A stretch of DNA of 64,000 nt, taken from NCBI GenBank assembly GCA_036927565.1, contig JAYESD010000008.1, positions 20,106,100-20,170,099 of the forward strand, in the 5' to 3' direction. Shown here one piece after another: positions 56,020 to 64,000 of the stretch. Within the stretch, counting starts at the first letter, position 1. Each line of letters begins with the position of its first letter. The position numbers were made by a program, and so were the translations under genes. This stretch comes from Tuctoria greenei. Its lineage: Eukaryota; Streptophyta; Magnoliopsida; Poales; Poaceae. A model generated the notes under the pieces. It saw only the letters and a program-made list of their open reading frames with translations. It did not search any database and was not told where the DNA came from.

Positions 56020-57660
56020 ATGGGTGAAGATCATAGTTGGATGTATACTAGTTGGATGAGCAGAACTGGTGGTCACTCAGATGAGTGGTTCGCCAAGTTA
56101 GATCAATTTTTGGATGGAGGATTTTCTTTGTCAACGGATGATAAGGTGTGATGACCATGTAGGAAATGCCGGAACACCAAGTTTTTGAACAAAATGGAAC
56201 TTTCGATGCACTTGCGTTGAAACGATTTCAAGCCACATTATGAGGTATGGACCTTCCACAACAAGAATAAATCTCGAGTCATAGAAGAAGTGGATGAGGG
56301 TGATGATAGCACGGGGGTTGATAGGATGGATAAGATGCTAGAAGCTAAGGAAGTGGAAGATCCTCTTACAATGGAAGTAGACAAGTTCTTCGAGTAGCTC
56401 AAGGCATCAAAATAGCTGTTGCATGAACACACGGATGTGACCATCCTTGCTTTCATGACCAAATTTATGGAAATTAAGTCTAAGTACTTCTTTTCCATCA
56501 ACTGCTATAACAATCTCATGAAATTGATCTGCGGTATCCTTCCACAACCTCACAAATCACCTAAAGATATGTATCAATTGAAGAAATTGATATCTGATTT
56601 CCGTATGGACTATGAGAAAATTGATGTGTGCCCAAACAACTGCATGCTATTCTGGAAAGAGCACACCAACGATAATAGGTACTTGAACTGTGATAAACTG
56701 AGGTATGTCGAAGTTGTTAATGACGAAGGAGATAATGTGATGACAGAAGTCGCACAGAAGTAGCTTCTTTACTTGCTCGTCACTCCTCGGTTGAAGCGGT
56801 TGTTTCATTCAAAAAGAGCCGCAAGACACATGAGATGGCACAAAGAAGGTTTACATGAGAACAAAGAATTCTTGACGCACCCGTCCGACGGTGATGCATG
56901 GAAGGCACTAAATCATTTCGATCCAGATTTTGCTTGTGATGCGAGAAATGTTCGCATCGGGTTAGCAACAGATGGATTCTCACCGTTTAGTACAAACGAC
57001 ACACCATACTCCTGTTGGACCGCCTTTTTCATTCCATAAAACCTGCCACCGACTTTTTGTATGATGTACGAGTTCATGTTCCTCAGCCTCATTGTGCCTG
57101 GGATGGATCATCCTATGTGACATCTCAACATGATGTTGAAACCGCTGATCAAAGAACTGAAAATGTTGTGGACAGGAGTCAAAGCGTACGACAATTACAA
57201 GAAGAAGAAATTCAACCTTCATGCTGCTTATTTGTGATCCGTCCATGATTTGTCGGCATACGCCATTTTTTTGTATGGAGCACTCACGATCGTCTGACGT
57301 GTCCGACATGTGCTTCGAACACGGATTGCTTTTGACTAAATCATGGAGGCAAGATATCCTACTTCGATTGTCACAGACGTTGGCTACCTCTAAATCACAT
57401 ATTTAGGCAACAGAGGCATGTCTTCAGAAAGGACACCGTTGTCACTAAAGGACCACTGAAATGTCTTAATGGGTCAGAAATTTCTGATATGTTGGACAAA
57501 TTGGTGCCAGATGAAGGTCGTCCTGAATATTTTGTAGGTTATGGAGAGGAATATAATTGGACTCACATATGTGGACTTTGGGAGCTACCGTATGTGAAGT
57601 TGTTGATTCTAATGTACAACATTGATGTTATGCATCAGGAGAGTAATATAGGCTAAAGTC
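56020..57660 (+). pseudogene. TNP2-like transposase of CACTA-2 (Transpos_assoc and Transposase_21)
   Basis: The ATG at 56020 opens MGEDHSWMYTSWM, the start of the transposase-associated domain (PF13963), whose zinc-binding part PCRKCRNTKF follows after stops. The Transposase_21 (PF02992) domain follows: HTDVTILAFMTKFMEIKSK, PPHK-type motif, CPNNCMLFW, RLKRLFHSKRAARHMRWH, NVRIGLATDGFSPFS (with a catalytic Asp), and WELPYVKLLILMYNIDVMH. Most of it stays in one frame to about 57240 but carries many stop codons (among them 56149, 56764 and 57037), mostly TGA and TAG where Trp, Gln or Arg is expected. Family role: cuts the CACTA ends and moves the element. Not functional here. Confidence 0.85.
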
Positions 57661-57689
57661 TTCCTTGCTTGTGTTGAGGACGCTTTTGC

Positions 57690-59600
57690 TAGTGCCCCAT
57701 TGACTGGGAGCATACACTCTCAGCTGATGGGTCACATTCTCTCTAGGACTTTGTCAACACACACAAGTAAATTTCACTAGTCTTTGAAAATTCTTAAAAT
57801 ACAATTTCCCATTAAACATACATATGAATCATTTGAATTTTGCAGTCCTCACTGACTGACTCAGAGGCTAGGGCGCCAGTTCAGCCTGGCCATCCTTCGG
57901 TGAGCTAGCCCTCGGCTGGCAAGCCTTTGGTTGCTCAACCCTCTTGCTTGGCTAGTGATGAGCCTTCTGGGTCACCAGACGTGATGCTCGAGCAGAGGCG
58001 GCAGACGAGGAGGACTCACTTTGTCATTCCTCCTCTGGTCTCTTCACAGAGGATCGTGATTCATCCGGTTGGAGATAGGTAATAAAATTGTAGTGTTCAG
58101 TTCTGGTTTCATTTAATTACTTAAGTAATCAATCAATAAATATCTTGAAGGGTTTGGTACGACGTGTTTTTCACCAGCGATAGACACCACAGACCGATGA
58201 ATGGTGTCCTCGAGTCCTTAGTGCATATGCACTATCCCGGGGTCATCGAAGGGGTGCTTGCTACTTCGTGAAAGGACTATGCACGCGCCCCTCACAAGGA
58301 GCACCACAACGTTCAGGAGGCTGTATGGGCTGATTTTATAGTAACAACATTAAATAGAATTTCTAAGTTTGAACTCTTAAACTCTTTTAAATTATTAATG
58401 AATATCTCTTCAATACATTCTTTATTATAGGAAAGGTATATTGTAGAGGATCCGAACAACCCTCGCATGTTTGAGCATGCGAGGAAAGTGTTTCACTTTA
58501 ACGCTAGGAAGGCAGTTCGACAAGCTTTGTCGAACGCTCGTATTCAAGTTATCAATGAGTACTTGAAGGAAAACCAACATGATGTTGACACTTTCGGCAG
58601 AAGAGCGACAAGCACCTGATAGAGGAGAAGTACATGTAGGTACGTGTGGTGTAGTAAATATTTTTTTTGATAATTTTTCAACGGTATTTTTAATGACCTA
58701 CAAATATGTGCAGGACCACGTGAGCTGGTTGCAGGGTCGGTCTGATGCATACCGAGCCCTTTGTAGGTACTGGGCTAGCGATGAGTTCAAGGCTAATTCT
58801 GACAAGGCTCGGGGATGCAGAGGTGTCGATGGGAAGCACAACCACGGCCAAGATAACCACTTGCATTTAGTTAAACACATGGTAAGTGTGTCTAACTTAT
58901 GTTTATATATTCATAATATACTGTTTGTACTATCACGTATTGACAGGAGCACGAGACGGGGGTGCTGCCGACCCCTACTCAGGTCTGGAAGAGAGGTCAC
59001 TAGGACCCTTCTTAGCTAAGGGGTGTAGTCAGGTCGCAGCCGAGCAGCTAGCAAGTTTAGAAATCATTCAAATCAATACTAACTATATTAATTGTTGAGC
59101 TTACACAATTTTCTTGTTTTTCATGCTAGGCACAGGGAGGAGGCTAGGAGGATACACGACGAAGATTTCGATTGAAAACATGAACCAATCGATCCTTAAG
59201 CCGCGTATGCAAGCGGAGGCAGAAAAGCCCATGGAAGGATAGTTGATAATTCATTTTATTATTTTCAATTCAAGATATTTCAATTCCATATTACTGTCTT
59301 TTTATAGACTCACTATATTCGACGGAGCTGTCGACTCGAGGGTGGCGCGACCTTCGAGAGGTAGCTCCACTCAGGCTTTGTCAGCGGGTCTAAGTCGCCG
59401 TGTCTCACAGGTGGAGACTCTTGCCGGTCAGGTCCAGGAGGACAAGGCAGAGGTGGAGGCGCAGAGGGCAGTGATGGAGGCCACTATCTCCTACAGCAAG
59501 CCTGCATGGAGCAGATGCGAGAGGCGATGGGGTGCAAAGGCGGGCAATTTAGTATGTTAAAGTAATTTAAATTTATTGCATTCTTAATAATTTATAATAA
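57690..59600 (+). pseudogene. TNPA-like (Transposase_24, Ptta/En/Spm) gene of CACTA-2
   Basis: Several exon-like pieces: GHILSRTLSTHT (57730), a linker with SSQRIVIHPVGDR (58050), VWYDVFFTSDRHHRPMNGVL (58160), FEHARKVFHFNARKAVRQAL and QVINEYLKENQHD (58470-58590), DHVSWLQGRSDAYRALCRYW (58710-58780), DEFKANSDKARG, the basic RRIHDEDFD-type piece (59140), and a final coiled coil QVETLAGQVQEDKAEVEAQ (59410-59460). This is the PF03004 pattern. Intron-like AT-rich gaps lie between. Stops (for instance near 58270) and shifts break it. Family role: binding the subterminal repeats and helping TNP2. Confidence 0.75.
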
Positions 59601-60620
59601 CCTGTAATGTTTGCAATGATAGATACTATTTCAAGGCTAGGGAGGCCAGGGGGTGCAGCTCAAGCTACCTCTGCTGCCACTGCCACCACCACCACAACAG
59701 GTGCACCCACTGCCGCCGGTGCATCCTTCTCCGGGTTTTCAGGTAATAAAAAAAGTTCCTATTTAGTCTTTATTCATCAAACATAGTCAAATCCAACTCA
59801 ACTTAGCTATTCTAGTCCTACTTAGTCTTAATTAACAAAACATTGCCAAATCTAACTCAAATTAGCTAAAGTAAGTTCAATAAGATCAATTGTAGCTTGC
59901 TTAATCAATTTTAGTAAAAAACGAAGTTCCAAACTAATCAATATGTCAAATAACTTTTTTGTATTGCAGGGATCGGTGATGGACGCTCAAACTCCGTCGC
60001 TGTCTATACCTACGCCTGGACTGATGTGCAACGAGGACGTTCATGGCTCGAGAGGTAGTAGAGGCGGTAGCGTGTAGCCCTCTTGTTCATTTACCGACTC
60101 TGTGGTGTGATGCGAGGACATTGTGCTATGTACATGTGATATTTGTGTTGTTGTGCTGCTGTTGTTGCTGTTGTTATATGTATGTTTTGTCTGGGTTTCT
60201 AGCCATCGAGCCAGGAAGTATTTTCTGTTTCAAAAAGAAAATAAAAAACCATATTTGCGATGACTTTTATACAATACCGTCGCAAATAAGACATTAATAA
60301 TTTGCGACGGCTGCCTAGACCGTCTCAAATTAACCTTAATAATTTGCAACGACCAAAGACATCCGTCACAAATAAGACCCTAATTGCAACGGCCAGGGTC
60401 AGCCGTCGCAATTAATGGGGCCCAGTTGATCCACCGGACCCGGACCCTTATTTGCGATAGCTACGGTGTACCGTCGCAAATAAGTCAAATTGCGACAAAA
60501 ATGAGCGACGACCAGAAACCATCGCAAAAAGGAAAACCGTCACAAATAGCTTATTTGCTACGATTTTATGCTTATTTGAGATGGTTCTGTCCATCGCAAA
60601 CCGCTGGGGTTCCTATAGTG
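59601..60620. other. 3' region and right subterminal repeats of CACTA-2
   Basis: A Pro-coding CCACCACC stretch (59680), an AT-rich intron-like part, a GTT/GCT trinucleotide stretch (60145-60178), and then TTTGCGACGG-type repeats from 60250 to the end. It matches the left end of CACTA-1 in reverse complement. Confidence 0.7.
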
Positions 60621-61440
60621 TGATGAAGGTGCTAAGGCAGTCCTCGTGCAATATGTACCTGACTCTATGGTCATGACGCTAGTCGAATACTCCACAGCGA
60701 AAGTAGCATGGGAGGCAATCAGGGAGATGCGTGTTGGAGAAGACAAGATGAAAAGAGCCCGAGCACAAGTGCTCAAGCGTCAATTGAACAAACTAGAGAT
60801 GAACTCCACATAAACCATAGCTGAATATGCAATGAAGATAACAAATCTTGCTACCGATATCAAGTCATTGGGAGGTTCAGTTACAAACACAGAAATAGTC
60901 AAGAAACTCTTTCCGTCAGTTACAAACAAGTTATCTGACATTATAGGGATGATAGAGCAATGTAGTGACATCAATAAGATTAATGTCACAAAGGAAATTG
61001 GGAGACTTGGGACCCATGAAGAAAATCAGAAGGGGATGAAAGACAACAGAGATGGATGGGAAAAACTTATGTATACCCAAACAGACCTTGAAGCACGTTT
61101 AGCTAAGAAGAGGAAAAAATATGAAGGTTCAGGTGGGAAAAAGAATGGTGGAAAGTCATTTAAACCAAGCCAAGACAGCAATGATCGTTTCACTGATGAA
61201 AGGAGGCCACCTGGCTTTGATCTTTTCACTGATGAAAGGAGACCACCTGGCTTTAATCTCTCCAGAGTCAAATGTTTTAACTGCAACAAGAAAGGTCACT
61301 TTGCTGAAAATTGTAAGAAACCAAACAGGAGGAAAGCCAAAGAAAATCTTGCTAAGAAAACTGAAGAAGACTCACATCTTCTGTTGGCCAAAGAAAGCAC
61401 TCATGTGTAGGAAACCAAAAAGGTTGGAGAGAAGACCCTT

Positions 61441-62625
61441 TTGTTCAAAGAAGCAGATAGACCAAGGATCAAGAATGCTGGCCATGTACCTTGGTATCTG
61501 GATACAAGTGCTAGTAATCACATGACAGGATGTCAAGAGGAGTTTTCAGCACTTGACACCAGTATTACAGGCACTGTGAAGTTTGGAGATGACTCCACTA
61601 TAAAGATATGTGGTAAGGGGTCCATATTATTTGAAAGCCAAGGTAGAAAAATGGAATCCTCACTGAAGTTTACTATATCCCAGAACTAAAAAGTAACACC
61701 CTTAGCCTTAGACAACTTAGTTAACATGGCTGCAAGATAAAGGTTAGGATGGAGAACTGAGTTTATGGGATAGAGGAGGAAAAGTACTGGCCAAAGTAAA
61801 GAGATCTACAAATAGGCTCTTTATCTGAACATGAAACATGTCAAACCAGAGTGTTGGCAATCAAAATCTTTAGAAAATTCTTGGTTATGGCAATGCCAGG
61901 TATGGTCATGTTACTTTTTATTCCCTGAGAAAGTTGTCTGAGAAAAGGATGGTGGTAGGGATGCCTGAGGTCAAGCAGCTAGAAAGAATCTGTGATGGGT
62001 GCCTGATAAGCAAACAACATAGGAAGCCTTTTCCCTTAGCCTCTAAATTTCGAGCTGACAGACCCCTAGAGATGTTGCATGGAGACTTGTGTGGTCAGGT
62101 ATCACCACAAACAAATTTAGGGAAGAAGTATTTTTTGTTGCTGGTAGATGACTTCTCAAGATATATGTTCACTGAAAACAAGTAAGGATGAAACCTTCCA
62201 ATCCTTCAAAAGACTGAAAGGAGCAAAGAAGTTGGAACTAAGTCTGTTAGTATGTTCTCTGAGAACCGACCGAGGGGGAGAATTCACCTCTTGGGAGTTC
62301 AACAATTTCTTGCAGTGAGAGGGGCATAAAGAGGTACTTAACAGCTCCCTATACACCACAACAAAATAGTGTGGTGGAGAGAAGAAATCAAATGATCCTA
62401 GAAATAGCCAGAAGTTTGTTATAGAAGAGGAAAATGCCAAACACTTTTTAGGGGGGAAGTAGTGTGTATGGCAGTGTACCTCTTAAATAGAGATCCAACA
62501 AAAAGTGTTCCAAACATGACCCCCTATGAAGCCTTGTACAAAAGAAAACCAAATGTTGCACACCTCAAGGTGTTTGGGTACATTGGTTATGTGAAGAAGG
62601 ATTGAGTGCCTTCGACATTGGAGGA
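61441..62625 (+). pseudogene. protease and integrase of copia element E (truncated pol)
   Basis: The protease site WYLDTSASNHMTG is seen at about 61493; DTSAS replaces the usual DTGAS or DSGAS, so the active-site Gly is changed. Pre-integrase and integrase pieces follow: ERICDGCLISKQHRKPFP, LEMLHGDLCG (first catalytic Asp), LVDDFSRYMF, then in other frames TDRGGEFTSWEF (second Asp) and YTPQQNSVVERRN (Glu). The last recognisable part is PYEALYKRKPNVAHLKVFG. At least three frame changes and several stops occur. RT and RNase H are absent. Confidence 0.78.
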
Positions 62626-63120
62626 TTGAGTGTCGATGTTGTGCTACCTCCCATGGGTGCGCTAAGTGTTATCGAAGGGAGTATTGTAGATGCCACTTGT
62701 CCACACATCAAGGTCTCCCAAGTGTTGGGTGTGATCCATCATTCCTTGGATAAGGTCATCATAACCTCTAGCTATAGAGGAACAACATAACCCTAACATG
62801 CGTTGGGTGTGATCCACCATTCCTCGGCTAAGGTCATGATAACCTCTAGCCACAAAGGATCAACGTGCACCCAACACTGGTGGCAACTCCTTTGAGCTTG
62901 AATGAGTGCTTAGAATTGTTGAGAGCATAGTGATCTCATTTTATTAATAGTAGCTCATTTATCGCTCGTGGAGGGTTTCCATGTCAAATCTCCAGCCCCA
63001 TAAAGCTATGATTGGACCTCAGGAATAAATTTCGATATTGTCGAAGGTCATAAACGACACTTCCCCTGGACCTGCTTAGAGAGCAGCCCGCGGTGGTTCT
63101 TTGGATTCACGAGGGCTAGT
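62626..63120. other. unclassified sequence with a 78-bp-period duplication
   Basis: GTTGGGTGTGATCCA occurs at 62724 and 62802, each followed by similar sequence of about 60 bases ending in CTCTAGC and an AAAGGA/AGAGGA word. No domain is seen. The last 200 bases show nothing I can name. Confidence 0.5.
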
Positions 63121-64000
63121 CCCAGGAGATTGAGTGCAGTGAAATGGTGAACACAGGAGGTTTACGTGGTTCGGGCCGCTAGAGCGTAACACTCTACGTC
63201 CACGGGAGTGTTTGTATTGCCTTGCTTGAGCGTATATGGGTTTCAGTTGGTTTGATTGCCGTCCCTTGTGAAGGTCGCCTGTAGAGTCCTTTTATAGTCC
63301 AAGGACTCTGCAGTCACAAGGTGGGCCCTAGGCCCCGACAGGTGGACCTGGGGAGAGCCGAATCCTATACAAGATCTAGGATTAAATACTACCTACTTCC
63401 CTTTGTCAGGGGCGTCAATGCGCCATCCCGCCGTGTCGTGCGCCAGGGCTACACATAATTGGTGATGATGGCGGTGCACGCCCCGCCCGTCTTGTCCTTG
63501 CGGCCCATTCGTCCGTCTTGCGGCGTGGGTCTGTACCGGCTACTTGGACAAGACAGGACACTGGAGCCTTGACTTACGCATGCGCGACTCCGCTTCGCCA
63601 GGGGAAGGCGCACGTACTTTAATGCCTGTTCGAGCAACACACACCTTCCTTTACTGCGGCCTCCTACCGCACTGAGTTGGCCGTCCGCCACGTGGTTGCG
63701 CCAGAGCCTGCCTCTGTGGGGAGTCGAGCACTCGATGGTACAGGCCACGTGGCGCATCCGGAGCCCACCCCTGTGGAGGGGTGGAGGCTCAGCCCTGTGG
63801 GCCATGTGGTAGTTCCGGTGCCTTTTCCTACAAGGAAATGGGCCTGGCCCCGAGGTTCTGATTGGCCACGTGGCAGCCCTGGAGCCCGGCTCAGCGGGGA
63901 GGCGAGGGTCCAGTTCTACTGGCCACGCGACAGCCCGGGAGCCTTCCCTGGCGGAGAGGTAGGATCTGGTCCTTCCCTCCACGACGTGGCAACCTCGGAT
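63121..64000 (-). repeat. LTR fragment, probably Tat-like, minus strand, cut by window edge
   Basis: TTTACGTGGTTCGGGCCGC at 63171 followed by GAGCGTAA is the same U5-like motif, on the same strand relation, as in the LTR of Tat copy 2 (5247). A minus-strand TATAAAA (plus TTTTATA near 63289) lies at the expected distance. The GC-rich right part resembles a U3. LTR borders, internal region and family are not resolved. The frame 63449-63982 shows no domain and is not called. Confidence 0.45.

Larger units (their letters stand above)
54343..60620 (+). mobile_element. CACTA-2: near full-length CACTA (En/Spm-type) transposon (6.3 kb)
   Basis: Ends CACTACAGGAAGCGTG and ..TGGGGTTCCTATAGTG form the terminal repeat (one mismatch in 11). 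It is flanked by TGA on both sides (54340-54342 and 60621-60623). Subterminal regions (54355-54610 and 60250-60610) carry TTTGCGACGG-type repeats. Inside, a TNP2-like transposase frame (56020-57660) and a TNPA-like gene (57690-59600) run in the same direction. Both are full of stops, so this copy is not an active source, though its ends look intact. Confidence 0.92.
54230..61410 (+). pseudogene. gag of copia element E, interrupted by CACTA-2
   Basis: First piece 54230-54342 (MLTDANYLVWPTKMKF, ending EVD), second piece 60624-61410. Leaving out CACTA-2 and one copy of the TGA duplication restores the frame across the joint. The gag_2/UBN2-type domain follows (KVAWEAIREMR, ARAQVLKRQLNKLEM), with a stop near 60811, then a basic linker, two near-identical words around RRPPGF (61202 and 61240), and one zinc knuckle CFNCNKKGHFAENC. 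The frame ends at 61410. The first ATG is at 54230, but open frame extends upstream to 54080, so the true start may be lost. gag would form the particle. Confidence 0.78.
53804..62625 (+). mobile_element. Ty1/copia element E, 5' portion, split by CACTA-2
   Basis: Sense is plus: 5' LTR 53804-54100, primer site 54103-54115, gag in two pieces (to 54342 and from 60621), protease and integrase (61441-62625). RT, RNase H and the 3' LTR are missing; similarity stops after the integrase C-terminal part (VAHLKVFGYIGYVKK). A short LTR and a single CCHC knuckle fit a small copia lineage. The element is truncated, either by deletion or by whatever lies right of 62625. Confidence 0.8.

Noticed and set aside
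63449..63982. Frame of 177 codons on the minus strand at the right edge
   Set aside because: Lies in a GC-rich LTR-like fragment, without any domain or homologue in the window.
1..64000. tRNA or rRNA genes, CRISPR arrays, bacterial operons or other defence systems
   Set aside because: None seen on either strand. The tRNA-like words found are retrotransposon primer-binding sites, and repeats are explained by LTRs, CACTA subterminal repeats and MITEs.

Overview
The window is intergenic DNA from a plant nuclear genome, almost certainly a grass (Poaceae). It consists of nested transposable elements, and I see no convincing host gene, tRNA or rRNA gene, or CRISPR array. The grass assignment rests on the element types: Tat-lineage Ty3/gypsy elements with an extra PF04195-type gene, SIRE/Maximus-like Ty1/copia elements, CACTA elements with Spm-type genes, and hAT-like MITEs. 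The species cannot be named from the sequence.

Layout. 1-4978: the 3' part of a Tat-lineage gypsy element (copy 1, sense on +) with an antisense accessory gene and its 3' LTR. 4979-5123 and 18094-20281: two pieces of one Tekay/Del-like LTR (sense on -). 5124-18093: a complete Tat element (copy 2, sense on -) with 849-bp LTRs, a perfect ATAAC target duplication, gag-protease, RT-RNase H-second RNase H-integrase, and the accessory gene in antisense. Copies 1 and 2 lie tail to tail and form an inverted repeat of about 5 kb per arm around a 145-bp spacer. 20282-39502: SIRE-like element C (sense on -), with a relative, element B (20924-31086), inserted in its 3' LTR. 39503-51986: gypsy element D (sense on +), with only a broken gag and very unequal LTRs. 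Its 3' LTR carries CACTA-1 (49058-51754), which itself carries a hAT-like MITE (50940-51361). 51987-53803: unclassified DNA with a GC-rich hAT-like MITE (52837-53235). 53804-62625: a 5' portion of a Ty1/copia element (E) with a 297-bp LTR, split inside gag by CACTA-2 (54343-60620; TSD TGA). 62626-64000: unclassified sequence and an LTR fragment related in its U5 motif to the Tat LTRs.

Order of events inferred from nesting: D is older than C; B and the Tekay-like element entered C's 3' LTR; Tat copy 2 entered the Tekay-like LTR. Independently, CACTA-1 entered D and was then hit by a MITE, and CACTA-2 entered E. CACTA-1 is an internally deleted relative of CACTA-2, and CACTA-2 preserves the empty site of the CACTA-1 MITE.

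All coding regions are broken. The best preserved are the Tat copy-2 pol frame (1002 codons uninterrupted) and the antisense accessory gene, which has a small intron at the same place in both copies and an identical frame break in a run of six C in both copies. I found no convincing undescribed biological system. The most interesting items are the palindrome of two Tat elements, the antisense accessory gene with its shared frame break, an acidic repeat inserted in the RNase H domain, and the paired CACTA elements with a natural empty site.
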